Shown here one piece after another: positions 7,327 through 17,155 of a stretch of 25,276 nt of DNA. The notes beneath the pieces are model-generated. The model saw only the letters and a program-made list of their open reading frames with translations, did no database searches and was not told the origin of the DNA. Location of the stretch: NCBI GenBank assembly GCA_039027055.1, contig JBCCLD010000014.1, positions 1 through 25,276 on the forward strand, in the 5' to 3' direction. Source of the stretch: JBCBEX01 sp039027055. GTDB taxonomy: Bacteria; Bacteroidota; Rhodothermia; Rhodothermales; Rubricoccaceae. The position numbers and the translations under genes were made by a program. Each line of letters starts with the position of its first letter. The first letter of the stretch is position 1.

Positions 7327-8853
7327 ATGTCCGAGAACGCCGACCAGCTCCGTCTCATCCTCGGCCTCAAGCTCAAGACCCTGCGCCAGGAGCAGGGCCG
7401 GCCGCTCAGAGACGTAGCTGAGGTAGCAGGTGTGTCCATCTCCTACCTCTCGGAGATCGAGAAGGGGAAGAAGTATCCCAAGCCGGCGAAGCTCATCGAG
7501 TTGGCTGCGGCGCTGGGCACTACCTACGACGACCTCGTCTCGTTGCGCGTCGAGGACGAACTGCAGGACATCAAGACGGCCATCGCCTCGCCGTTCCTGC
7601 GGGAGTTTCCGTTCGAGCTGTTCGGCGTGGAGCCGGAAGACGTCATCCGCCTCGTCGCGGGCAAGCCCGAGGAGGGCAGCGCGCTCGTGCGGACGTTTCT
7701 GGAGGTGATGCGGCACTACGACCTCCGCAACGAGCACTTCCTCTTTGCAGCGCTGCGCTCCTACCAGCAGATGCACCGCAACTCCTTCCCCGACATCGAG
7801 GCGCAGGCCGAGGCGTTCCGGACGGCGGCGGGCTTCGGCGTGGAAGACCGGCTGACCGACGAGGACGTGCGCAGCGCGCTCGCCAAGCAGTTCGGCATCA
7901 CCGTTGACCTCGCCGCGATTCCCGAGCACCCCGACCTCGACCGGCTCCGCTCAATCTACCGGGCTCCGGCGGGCCGCCGCCGCAAGCGGCACCAGACCAC
8001 AGGCGCGGTGCTGCACGTCAACCCGAAGCTGATGCCCTCGCAGCGGGCCTTTGTCTATGCCCGCGAGGTGGGCTACCACCACCTCAGCCTGATCGACCGC
8101 CCGACCACCTCCACGTGGATCCAGCCGGAGTCGTTTGACCAGGTGCTCAACCACTTCAAGGCGTCCTACTTCGCCGGAGCGCTCCTCATGCCGCGTGCCC
8201 GCGTCCGCCGCGACCTCGATGCGCTCTTCGCCGCGGAGCGCTGGGATCCGAAACAGATTTTGCGCGGCCTCGACGCCTACCGCGTCACGCCGGAGATGCT
8301 CTACTACCGGCTCTCGGAGGTCATCCCGACCGACTTCGGGCTCAACGAGATCTACTTCATGCGCTTCAACCACCGGCTGGGCACCGACGAGTATAAGCTC
8401 ACGAAGGTGTTCAACATGTCGCGTGTGCCGGTGCCGCACGGCATCTCGGCGCTAGAGCACTACTGCCGCCGATGGGTGTCTATGGAGACGCTGCGGGCCC
8501 TAGAAGATGCGCAGCAGACCATCGGCAACCCGCCCCCCGTCGTGCGGGCGCAGCGGGTGCGCTTCGTCAACGATGCTGCCGAGTTTTTTGCCATCGCCGT
8601 GGCGCGGCCGCTCGCGCTCAAGCCCGGCGTCAACTCGGTCGTGTCGCTCGGCTTCCGTATGGACGCGGACTTCAAGCGTGTGGTGCGCTGGTGGGACGAC
8701 CCCGACGTGCCCGTGTCTGAGGTGAATCTGACCTGCGAACGCTGCCCGCTCACCACCTGCGTCGTACGTGCTGCCGCGCCTACCGTCTTGCAGCACGATG
8801 CGCGCATCGAGCGGCAGCGGATCGCCCTGGCTGCGTTGATGGAAGGGGAGTAG
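7327..8853 (+). CDS. XRE/IrrE-like acetate or fatty-acid regulator (RamB/ScfR type)
   Basis: A 508-residue regulator. Residues 8-70 are an XRE helix-turn-helix (LKTLRQEQGRPLRDVAEVAG, then VSISYLSEIEKGKKYP). The middle resembles the ImmA/IrrE-like region of short-chain fatty acyl regulators, but the metallopeptidase HExxH is absent: the matching stretch reads VYAREVGYHHLSL, so it is likely a ligand-sensing fold. The C-terminus has a Cys cluster, LTCERCPLTTC (Cys470, 473, 478), which may bind a metal. Corynebacterium RamB has the same architecture and controls aceA and aceB. The divergent position next to aceB and the shared dyads support the same role here. ATG 7327 was chosen because a TTG at 7264 only adds a low-complexity Ser/Pro/Arg stretch. 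Effector and sign of regulation are unknown. Confidence 0.88.
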   Translation: MSENADQLRLILGLKLKTLRQEQGRPLRDVAEVAGVSISYLSEIEKGKKYPKPAKLIELAAALGTTYDDLVSLRVEDELQDIKTAIASPFLREFPFELFGVEPEDVIRLVAGKPEEGSALVRTFLEVMRHYDLRNEHFLFAALRSYQQMHRNSFPDIEAQAEAFRTAAGFGVEDRLTDEDVRSALAKQFGITVDLAAIPEHPDLDRLRSIYRAPAGRRRKRHQTTGAVLHVNPKLMPSQRAFVYAREVGYHHLSLIDRPTTSTWIQPESFDQVLNHFKASYFAGALLMPRARVRRDLDALFAAERWDPKQILRGLDAYRVTPEMLYYRLSEVIPTDFGLNEIYFMRFNHRLGTDEYKLTKVFNMSRVPVPHGISALEHYCRRWVSMETLRALEDAQQTIGNPPPVVRAQRVRFVNDAAEFFAIAVARPLALKPGVNSVVSLGFRMDADFKRVVRWWDDPDVPVSEVNLTCERCPLTTCVVRAAAPTVLQHDARIERQRIALAALMEGE

Positions 8854-9314
8854 GGGGAGGTAGGCGCCGAGAACGGGTCCGGGCGGGCGACGTCGTTTGG
8901 CGGGACCGCGGGAGGCGGTTTGCTCGAAAGCCGCACACTACATCTAGGACGGGCGACGTTCCCGGGACAGCGCGGCGCTTCGCGGCGGCCTCGGTGCTTC
9001 GCGCCGCCGCCGCCTGGCTCCGACGTCGGCGCGGCGCGCCAAAATGCCCCACGTGCGGTTTGCGAGCCGCAGGGGTGCGCCGTAGTTTCTCGCCCGGTTT
9101 TTCCGCCAGCCTGCGCCGTTGCGCGCCTGCCTAGTCGAACGGTTTCGCTACGCCCCACCCGTCTCCCGTACCTGAGCCCGCCGCTCTGCGCGCGGAGCCA
9201 CGACGACGTACGTAGCCGAATCCCGTGCCCGTGCCCGCCTCGCCTTCGGAACCGATTGCCGCGCCCCCCGGGCGTGCCGCTGCTGAGCGGGAGCGCACCG
9301 AGCGTAGAGGTGCG
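8854..9314 (+). other. GC-rich spacer and sprA leader
   Basis: No credible gene was found here. A GC-rich fold is possible (GCGGCGC at 8972-8978 with GCGCCGC at 9001-9007). A weak promoter candidate for sprA is TTTG at 9059-9062 with TAGTTTCT at 9083-9090, spacing 20. No T-tract terminator for the upstream regulator was seen. Bases 9225-9314 are open in the sprA frame but code for a Pro/Ala/Arg-rich stretch that is probably leader. Confidence 0.3.
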
Positions 9315-12300
9315 GTGTCGCCTGCCATCCGACGGGCGCGCTGGTGGACCCTCGCCGCGAGCGTGTGTACGCTGACCAGCCTCATGGCGGCGGCGGCCTG
9401 GCAGGCGAGTACAGCAGCGGGGATGCGCTCCCCGTCGGTCTGGCGCTACGTGGCTGCGGCCGACACGGACTCGGTGGCGGTCCAGCCAGCCGACACGGCC
9501 AACCTGCCGCCCTTCGACCCCGCCGATGTGGAATCGCTGCGCGTGGCTGCCATCGGCGACACCACCACGCTCGACACCACCCGCGCGGCGACGTACTTCC
9601 CCAGACGGCAGCGGGACAGCCGTACCGCAGCGGTGGTCGAGCGGCGCGACCGTCCCTTCGACTTTGCCCCAGGCAGCTACTGGCGGCGCGAGGCCGAGCT
9701 AGACTCCGTCGACTTGCGCTACTCGGTGCGCGAGATCGTGCGCGACGAGGACGTGCGGGTGCCCGTGGAACTGGGCTTGGAGGAATTCCAGGCTACCCTC
9801 CGTGCATCGGTCGTCCGGGAGAACTTTCGGAGCCTCGCCCAGGAGCAACTCCGACGACGTGGCCGCGGCCGCGGCGGCCTCGGGCTGACCATTGCCGTGC
9901 CCGGTGGGCGAGGCGGGGCCTTCGAGACCATCTTCGGCAAGAACGAGGTCGCGCTCAACGTCACGGGCAACGCCAACATCAATCTCGGCTTCTCCTACCA
10001 AGAGAATGAGCAGCAGCAGGCCGCCACAGGCCAGGGCGGTCGGCTCAACCCCGACTTCGCCCAGGAACTCGCGCTCGGCATCGACGGCACCATCGGCGAC
10101 AAGCTCAACATCGGCGTCAACTACGACACCCAGAACACGTTCGAGTTCGAGAACCAGGTCAAGCTGCTCTACGAGGGCTACGACGACGATATCATCCAGC
10201 GCATCGAAGCAGGCAACGTCTTTCTCCAGACGCCGAGCGACCTGATCCGAGGCGGGCAGCGCCTCTTCGGCATCCGCACCGACTTGCGCTTCGGCGGCCT
10301 CGGCGTGACGCTCGTGGCCAGCCAGCAGGACGCCGAGGGCGACGCGCTCGAGATCGAAGGCGGTAGCCAAACCACCAACTTCGACATCTCGCCGTTCGAC
10401 TACGAAGACAACGCTCACTTCTTCCTCAGCTACTACTTCCGCAACCGGTGGGATCTTGCGCTCAGCCGCCCGCCCACCATCATCGCGGACGCCAATTTCG
10501 ACCAGATCGTCGGCATTGACGTGTGGCTGAAGGACCGGACTGTGAACCAGACCAACCAGTTGACCGAGGGCCTCGCCCAGGCTGTCGCGCTCGTGGACCT
10601 GGGTGAGCCGGGACCGGGTCCTCAGTTCACCATCGATAACCTCCCCGACGGCGTCCTCGCTGGCGGCGACGCGTACTTGGCGGCGCTCGGAGCAACTGCG
10701 CCACTCCCCGACGAGACCATCGACCAGTATGAGGACGCCGACCTCGAACAGCTCCGCGACTCGTCCAACACCATCGACTTTGAGGGGCGCTTCGGGTTGG
10801 ACATTGCGGACTATGCGGACACTCGCTTCCGCAAGCTCACCGAGGGCCGTGACTACGCGTTCGACCCGCAGCTGGGCTATCTCTCGCTGAACCGCAGCCT
10901 CAGCCCCGACGAGCAGATCGCGATCGCGTTCCAATACCGCCGCGCCGATGGTAGCATCGTGGAGGTGGGCGACTTCAACGAGGAGACCGGGGCTGACCTC
11001 AACGGGCGGCGCATCATCCTCAAACTGTTGCGTGGCGACAACCCGACGGCATTCGACGCCTCGTGGGCGCTCACCATGCGCAACATCTACCGCATCGGCG
11101 GCCGCTCGCTCCGCGCCGACGACCTCGAGCTCGACATTGTCTATGCACCCTCCGGCCAGCCTGCCCAGGAGACCCTACCTGGCGTAACGGTCGGGCAGCA
11201 GAGGACGCTCCTCACCACGCTCGGTCTGGACCGCCTCGACAACGACGGCAGCACCCCGCAGCCTAACGCGCAGTTCGACTTCGTCAATGGCCTCACGATC
11301 AACGCAGGCAACGGGCGTGTGGTGTTCCCCTACCTGGAGCCGTTCGGTGCGCGCCTCCGCGAAGTCTTCGAGGGCAATGGGACGCTCAACGGCGAGGACC
11401 TCGTCGTCCAGTTCACCGGCGAGGCCGACATTGTAGATGCCGCGTCCGCGACCAACGCCTACGTCTTCGACACGCTCTACACGTCGAAGCAGGAGACCGC
11501 GAGCCGCTTCCCCGGGCTGGACCGCTACGCCATCGTGGGGTCCTTCCGGTCGAGTGTGCAGGAGTCCTACAGCCTCGGCTTTGCGGTTGTCGAAGGCTCG
11601 GTGCGGGTCACCTCCGGTGGCGTCGCGCTCAACGAGGGCACCGACTACCAGGTGGACTACGCCACGGGCGAGGTGCTCATCATCAACCAGGCGTACCTCA
11701 CCGCCGGGCAAAACATCTCCATCGACTACGAGCGCAACCAGTTCGCAGCCATTGGACGTAAAACCCTGCTCGGGCTGCGCGCCGACTACACCTTGGGCGA
11801 AGACCTCGACCTAGGAGCCACCTGGATGCGGCTCTCCGAGCGCCCCCTCATCGACAAGTACCGCATTGGGGAGGAGCCGATCGACAACACCATCTTTGGC
11901 TTCGACGGGCGCTTCGCGGCCGAGCCGCGCTGGCTGACGCGCTTCGCCGACGCGCTGCCGCTCGTCCAGACGAAAGCCCCCAGCTCGTTTGAGATCAAGG
12001 GCGAGTATGCGCGGTTCCAACCCGGGCACCCGGAGACGTTCGCCTTCGAGTCGTCGCGTGAAGAGCTGCAAAGCAGCGGGCGCGACTTCAACGCGGACGA
12101 GCTCCAGGGCATCTCGTTCATCGACGACTTCGAGGGGACGGAGAACTCGTTCTCGCTGACGCAGGCGGGGGCGTGGCGGCTCGCGGCTGGCCCCGTCGGC
12201 GCAGGCCCCGCTGCGAGCGTCACAAACCTGGGCAGCCTCGACGTCACCAGCCCGACGCTGGTGAGCAACTGGCGCGGGCTCACCTCGTGGTACACCCTCC

Positions 12301-15300
12301 AGCAGTTCCTCTACAGCGCCAACGGCCTCGTTAGCCGCCTCGGTGCTACCCCCGCCACGCGCCAGGTGCGGCTCCAAGAGATCTTCGCGGACCGGCAGGA
12401 GATTGCCGGCCAGCCAAACATCGCCACGCCGCTGGACCTCTACATCGACCCCGCGCGGCGCGGGCCGTACAACTACAACCTGGAACTCGGCTCCAGCTTC
12501 GAGGCGGCCCCCGAAGACGTGTGGGGGGGGATCGTGCAGCGCCTACCCGAGGGCTACAACGACTTCGACGGGCGCAACAACATCGAGTTCGTCGAATTTA
12601 TCCTGGCCCCGTATGGCGGGCGAGACGGCACGGCCGAGGTGAGCGACGGTGCGGTGCTCTATGTGGACCTCGGCCAGCTTTCCGAGGACGTGCTCCCCGA
12701 CGGGCGCTTCAACACCGAGGACGGCCTGGTGGAGACCGACGCCGAGGGCGCGAGCCTGAGCCCCTATGGGCGCCTTGCTACGGGTAGCGCCTCGGGTAGC
12801 GTGGACCTGGACGATGCAGCCCTGCAGACGGAGGACCTCGGCCTCGACGGCCTCCGCTCGGCGTCGGACCTCGACGGCGGGGTGCCCTACGCGCTCTCCG
12901 AGCAGACGTTCGAAAACTTCCAGCCGTTCCTCAACGCCCTCGGCGACGCCAACCCCTTGGACCGGGCGCTCGCTCAGGTCGACCCGTCCGGCGACGACTT
13001 TGTTTACTTCGAAGACGACACGTTCTACGGTGACCCTGCGTTCTTCGAGAGCGGCAACGCGACCGTCCAGGAGCGCTTCAGCCGTTTCTTCGCTGCCACC
13101 GAGCTGAACGCCTTCGAGAGCCAGCAGCAGCTCGGAGGCGGGCAGGGCAACTCGACCTTCCCGGACGACGAGGACATCGACCGCGACCTCGGCCTCGACC
13201 GCGCAGAGTCGTTCTACCGCTATGCCGTCCCGATCGGCCCCAACGTCATCAACGTGCCGTGTGAGTTCGAAGGGCAGCAAGACTGCAACCCGTACTTCAT
13301 CAACCGCGTGGGCAACGAGGGCAACGAAGAGTGGACGCTCATCCGCATCCCGGTGCGCTCAGGGACCGGCCGGACAGCGGTGGGCAACATCGAAGACTTC
13401 TCGCGCATCGAGGCCCTTCGGGTGTGGACCGACGGCCACCAGGTACCCGCTACGCTGCGCTTCGCCACGTTCGACCTCGTGGGCAGCCAGTGGCTCAAGT
13501 CCGACCTCGTCGGGCTCGGCGACGAGCGGCAACCTATCCGTGCCGGGGGCGCGTCCGCGGGCCTGGAGCCGCAGCTCTTCGTGGCCACGGTCAACAACGA
13601 AGAGAACCGCAACCAGTACCTGATCCCGAACGGGGCGCTCATCAGCCGGACCCAGGACGCCCAGGGGCAGTTCATCCTCCAGCGCGAGCAGGCCATCGTG
13701 GTGCGGGCAGAAGACCTCGGCCCCGATGTCTCCCGCGGCATCTTCCGGTCCTACAGCAATCAGCTCGACCTCACGAAGTACACCAACCTTCGCGCGTTCG
13801 TGCACGGCGAAGGCTTCGACCGGTCGGAGGGTGACAGTCTGCGGGTGTTCCTCCGCCTCGGCACCAACGAGACTCAGGACTACTACGAGATCGAGCAGCC
13901 GGTCTACCCTTACGAACCCGAAGACGCGGGCGGTGCGCTCGACCCGGACAGCCTCTGGCAGACCAACGTGTTCGTGGACGGCGAATCGATCGACCGCAAC
14001 TCGATCAACGTGGTGCTCTCGGCGCTGAACCAGCTCAAGGTGGAGCGGAACAACGCGCCCGACGCGGTGCCCTCGCAGCGCTACGCTGGGGGCGTGCCCC
14101 CGCCTGACACGCCCGACGGGGCCCGGATCTTCATCCGAGGCAACCCCTCGATTGAGAGCATCACGACGATCGTGCTCGGCATCCGCAACGTGAGCGGCAA
14201 CACGCTCAACCCGGAGGTGTGGTTCAACGAGCTGCGCGTGGCGGGCTACGACGAAGAGCCCGGATGGAGCGCCTACGCAACGGCCTCGCTCCAACTCGCA
14301 GACCTGGCCACCGTGCGCGGACGCATCGAGCGCCAGACCGACGCCTTCGGTGACCTCTCCAGTGGCCTCGGCGACCGCAGCTTCACCGACCAGCAGGCCT
14401 ACACGGTCAACACGACCTTCAACGCGCACAAGCTGCTCCCCGAACGCTTCGGTGTGCAGATGCCTGTGAACGTCTCCGTCCAGCAACGCACCTCGACCCC
14501 GCGCTTCTCGCCCCGCCGCGGTGGCGACATCCGCCTCGACGACCTCATCGAGCAGGCTCAGAACGACCCCAACCTGTCCGCCGCGCAGCAGGACTCGCTG
14601 GTGGCGCTCTACCAGGAGGAGTCGGAGACGGTGAGCTTCACCCGCACGATCTCAGTGCCGTTTTCGAAGCGCGGCTCGCGTTCCCCCTGGCTCCGCTACA
14701 CCGTTGACGGCCTAGCGTTGTCGTACTCCAACACCCAGTCGGAGCGGCGCAGCCCCGCCGAGCAGTTCAACAACAGCAACAGCTGGTCGGCGTCGATGCG
14801 CTACAGCTTGCGCCCGCCGGGGGTGAAGACCATCCGTCCCTTCTGGTTGCTCGATGGTGCTCCGCTCCTGGGGCTGCTCGCCCGGCTCCAACTCAACCTC
14901 CTCCCGTCGTCGGTGTCGTTCAACGCAGACGCGAGCCGTACCGTCGCGGAAAACCAGCAGCGCGCCCCTATTGCGGTCAACGAGGAGGTCGCCGCCGTGC
15001 CCGAGCGCTACCGCAACGCCATCCGCGAAAACCACACGTTCACCCACCGGCGGTCGTTCGACCTCGCCTACAGCCCGTTCAACTTCCTCGCGCTCACCTA
15101 TGGCTCCAACCTCAACCAAGTGCTGAGTGCCATCGGGGCGGACCGCACCAACGACACGTTCGTGATCGACTCGACCGGCGCACCCGTGGGCGAGTTTATC
15201 GGGCAGACGCCCGACGAGGCCGCGTTTGAGATCGACCCGACGTTTACCGCCGACTCGCTGACGGCCAATAGCTTCCGCGTCTTCACCACGGAGCGCCTGG

Positions 15301-17126
15301 ACGTGATCCCGGTCTTCGGGGTCGTGGGCGACGTGTTCAGCGGGCAGCGCGACATCCAGACAGACACCTACACCCAGAATTTCGGCGCCACGCTCACGCC
15401 GCGCCTCCAAGGGGTACGCTGGATTCGACCCCAGTCGATCTCGTACTCGTCGGGCTTCCAGTGGACGTTCCAGCCACTCTCTGGACTTGAAGACACCGCG
15501 CCTGATCTCCGTCTCGCCTCGATCTCGAACACGCTCAACCTGCGCACGGGTCTGACGCTCAGCCCGCGCGACCTCCTGCGCGAGTTTGGGTTCTACCGCC
15601 GCCTCGAAGACGCTGAGGAGACCTACCAGAACGACCGCCGCCGCCGCCGGCCCGCCCGCGTGGCGGCGCGCGACCGGCTCGCGGAGGCCGAGGAGGAGGC
15701 CGAAGAGCAAGGCGTGGAACTGACCGAGGAGGAGCGGGCTGCGCTGGAGGTGCCCGAACGCGTGGGCCCGCCGTCGCCTGTGTCGATTGCGCGGCAGCTC
15801 TTCCTGGCCGTGACGGGCATCAGCGACCTCACCACCACCTACAACAGCGGGCGCACCACCCGCTCGGGCGCGGTCGACGGTAGTGCCTACAACCTCTTCG
15901 ACGCCATCACGGGCGAGGGGCCGTCCCTGGCCTACCGCCTTGGCCTCGAAGAGCGCCCGCAGCGCACCATCTTCGACCCGGCCGTCGTCGGTAACCTCCA
16001 GGTAGACGACATCGTGGGACGCAACAACGACCTCCAGACGCGCACCAGCCTGGAACTGTCGCGCAACCTCCGTGTGGACCTCAACTGGAGTCTCGGCTGG
16101 GACCGCTCCACCACCTTCTCGTTCATTCCCACCGAGGCCGGCGATTCGGTGGATGAAGCCCCCCCCATCGAGAGCGGGGGCGGCTCCGCGACCGTGTGGG
16201 CGCTCGGCGGCTCCTACGAGCGCTTCCTGACCACGCACGTTGACCGCTACCAGGCCGACATCGATGCGGGCCGAGTCACAGAGGACGGGGTGGCCTTCAC
16301 CAGCGCGCTGAGCAACAACGGCCTCGCTGAGGATTTCCGCAGCGCCTTCACGAGCAGCTTCGGCAGCTTCGGGCCGAACAACTTCTTTGCGCTGCCGCTA
16401 CCCAACTGGACCGTCACCTACAACGGCCTCGGTAACTGGCCGCTCTTCCGCCTGCTGGCGACCCAGGTGACCGTGCGCCACGGCTATTCGGCGACGTATG
16501 ACCTCGACTACCGCTCTGACGCGCTGGCCTTCGCCGAAGGCGGTAGTTTCGAAAACGAGACCATCAATGGCACCGCCTTCCAGGTTCCTGTCGATGCCCG
16601 CCAGTCGCAGAACGTCCGGCTCAACGAGCGCTTCCAGCCGCTCATCGGGTTCAATATGACGCTCCGCGGTGGCATCCAGGCCGACGTGAGCTTCACGCAG
16701 AGTAAAGCGCTCTCGCTGAGCGTGGCCGGCGCCAACGTCTCCGAGAGCACGACCGACGAGGTCTCGGTACGGCTCAGCTTCTCGAAGACGGGCCTCCGCA
16801 TCCCGTTGCCGTTTGTGAACCGCCGCCGGATCAACAACAACGTACGGATGTCACTCACCTTCTCGACGGCCAACAACAGCGACCAACGACTCAACTTCCG
16901 GCAGGACTTCTTGGATACGATCTCGGGCGGGTCGCTGAGCCCCCAGACCCCAGAAGCGTCCACACGCATCACGCTGGAGCCGCGTATCTCCTATACCATC
17001 TCCAGTCAAGTCACCGCCGATGTATTCGTGCGCTACACGTCGCTAGAGAGCGAGGGCAGCCGCATCCCGAGCACCTCGACGCTCAATGGAGGCTTCAACT
17101 TCCGCGTGTCGTTCTCCGGAAACTAG
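9315..17126 (+). CDS. sprA: SprA, outer-membrane translocon of the type IX secretion system
   Basis: A giant protein of about 2,600 residues. SprA family members (about 2,400 residues in Flavobacterium) form the 36-strand outer-membrane pore through which T9SS cargo leaves the periplasm. Typical parts seen are the GRGRGGLGLTIAVPGGRGGA segment followed by NVTGNANINLGFSYQ, the repeated SprA N-terminal-type segments (LNIGVNYDTQNTF; GISFIDDFEGTENSF), VWFNELRVAGYDE, and a beta-strand-rich C-terminus ending GGFNFRVSFSGN. GTG 9315 was preferred because it gives a short n-region, RRARWW and a hydrophobic signal core (TLAASVCTLTSLMAAAAWQA), with AGAGG 4 bases upstream. GTG 9225 would add 30 low-complexity residues. 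A charged insert rich in Arg and Glu lies near 15630-15770. The start is uncertain and the identity is firm. Confidence 0.93.
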   Translation: MSPAIRRARWWTLAASVCTLTSLMAAAAWQASTAAGMRSPSVWRYVAAADTDSVAVQPADTANLPPFDPADVESLRVAAIGDTTTLDTTRAATYFPRRQRDSRTAAVVERRDRPFDFAPGSYWRREAELDSVDLRYSVREIVRDEDVRVPVELGLEEFQATLRASVVRENFRSLAQEQLRRRGRGRGGLGLTIAVPGGRGGAFETIFGKNEVALNVTGNANINLGFSYQENEQQQAATGQGGRLNPDFAQELALGIDGTIGDKLNIGVNYDTQNTFEFENQVKLLYEGYDDDIIQRIEAGNVFLQTPSDLIRGGQRLFGIRTDLRFGGLGVTLVASQQDAEGDALEIEGGSQTTNFDISPFDYEDNAHFFLSYYFRNRWDLALSRPPTIIADANFDQIVGIDVWLKDRTVNQTNQLTEGLAQAVALVDLGEPGPGPQFTIDNLPDGVLAGGDAYLAALGATAPLPDETIDQYEDADLEQLRDSSNTIDFEGRFGLDIADYADTRFRKLTEGRDYAFDPQLGYLSLNRSLSPDEQIAIAFQYRRADGSIVEVGDFNEETGADLNGRRIILKLLRGDNPTAFDASWALTMRNIYRIGGRSLRADDLELDIVYAPSGQPAQETLPGVTVGQQRTLLTTLGLDRLDNDGSTPQPNAQFDFVNGLTINAGNGRVVFPYLEPFGARLREVFEGNGTLNGEDLVVQFTGEADIVDAASATNAYVFDTLYTSKQETASRFPGLDRYAIVGSFRSSVQESYSLGFAVVEGSVRVTSGGVALNEGTDYQVDYATGEVLIINQAYLTAGQNISIDYERNQFAAIGRKTLLGLRADYTLGEDLDLGATWMRLSERPLIDKYRIGEEPIDNTIFGFDGRFAAEPRWLTRFADALPLVQTKAPSSFEIKGEYARFQPGHPETFAFESSREELQSSGRDFNADELQGISFIDDFEGTENSFSLTQAGAWRLAAGPVGAGPAASVTNLGSLDVTSPTLVSNWRGLTSWYTLQQFLYSANGLVSRLGATPATRQVRLQEIFADRQEIAGQPNIATPLDLYIDPARRGPYNYNLELGSSFEAAPEDVWGGIVQRLPEGYNDFDGRNNIEFVEFILAPYGGRDGTAEVSDGAVLYVDLGQLSEDVLPDGRFNTEDGLVETDAEGASLSPYGRLATGSASGSVDLDDAALQTEDLGLDGLRSASDLDGGVPYALSEQTFENFQPFLNALGDANPLDRALAQVDPSGDDFVYFEDDTFYGDPAFFESGNATVQERFSRFFAATELNAFESQQQLGGGQGNSTFPDDEDIDRDLGLDRAESFYRYAVPIGPNVINVPCEFEGQQDCNPYFINRVGNEGNEEWTLIRIPVRSGTGRTAVGNIEDFSRIEALRVWTDGHQVPATLRFATFDLVGSQWLKSDLVGLGDERQPIRAGGASAGLEPQLFVATVNNEENRNQYLIPNGALISRTQDAQGQFILQREQAIVVRAEDLGPDVSRGIFRSYSNQLDLTKYTNLRAFVHGEGFDRSEGDSLRVFLRLGTNETQDYYEIEQPVYPYEPEDAGGALDPDSLWQTNVFVDGESIDRNSINVVLSALNQLKVERNNAPDAVPSQRYAGGVPPPDTPDGARIFIRGNPSIESITTIVLGIRNVSGNTLNPEVWFNELRVAGYDEEPGWSAYATASLQLADLATVRGRIERQTDAFGDLSSGLGDRSFTDQQAYTVNTTFNAHKLLPERFGVQMPVNVSVQQRTSTPRFSPRRGGDIRLDDLIEQAQNDPNLSAAQQDSLVALYQEESETVSFTRTISVPFSKRGSRSPWLRYTVDGLALSYSNTQSERRSPAEQFNNSNSWSASMRYSLRPPGVKTIRPFWLLDGAPLLGLLARLQLNLLPSSVSFNADASRTVAENQQRAPIAVNEEVAAVPERYRNAIRENHTFTHRRSFDLAYSPFNFLALTYGSNLNQVLSAIGADRTNDTFVIDSTGAPVGEFIGQTPDEAAFEIDPTFTADSLTANSFRVFTTERLDVIPVFGVVGDVFSGQRDIQTDTYTQNFGATLTPRLQGVRWIRPQSISYSSGFQWTFQPLSGLEDTAPDLRLASISNTLNLRTGLTLSPRDLLREFGFYRRLEDAEETYQNDRRRRRPARVAARDRLAEAEEEAEEQGVELTEEERAALEVPERVGPPSPVSIARQLFLAVTGISDLTTTYNSGRTTRSGAVDGSAYNLFDAITGEGPSLAYRLGLEERPQRTIFDPAVVGNLQVDDIVGRNNDLQTRTSLELSRNLRVDLNWSLGWDRSTTFSFIPTEAGDSVDEAPPIESGGGSATVWALGGSYERFLTTHVDRYQADIDAGRVTEDGVAFTSALSNNGLAEDFRSAFTSSFGSFGPNNFFALPLPNWTVTYNGLGNWPLFRLLATQVTVRHGYSATYDLDYRSDALAFAEGGSFENETINGTAFQVPVDARQSQNVRLNERFQPLIGFNMTLRGGIQADVSFTQSKALSLSVAGANVSESTTDEVSVRLSFSKTGLRIPLPFVNRRRINNNVRMSLTFSTANNSDQRLNFRQDFLDTISGGSLSPQTPEASTRITLEPRISYTISSQVTADVFVRYTSLESEGSRIPSTSTLNGGFNFRVSFSGN

Positions 17127-17155
17127 CAGCGCTCTATACCGCCCAGGGGCCGCCG

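Noticed and set aside
9225..9314. Extra 30 codons at the start of sprA
   Set aside because: The Pro/Ala/Arg-rich stretch would put a long, atypical n-region before the signal peptide. Kept only as an alternative start.
14712..16238. A 508-codon open frame on the minus strand inside sprA
   Set aside because: It lies wholly inside the certain sprA gene, and its product is low-complexity Arg/Glu/Gly/Val without recognisable domains.
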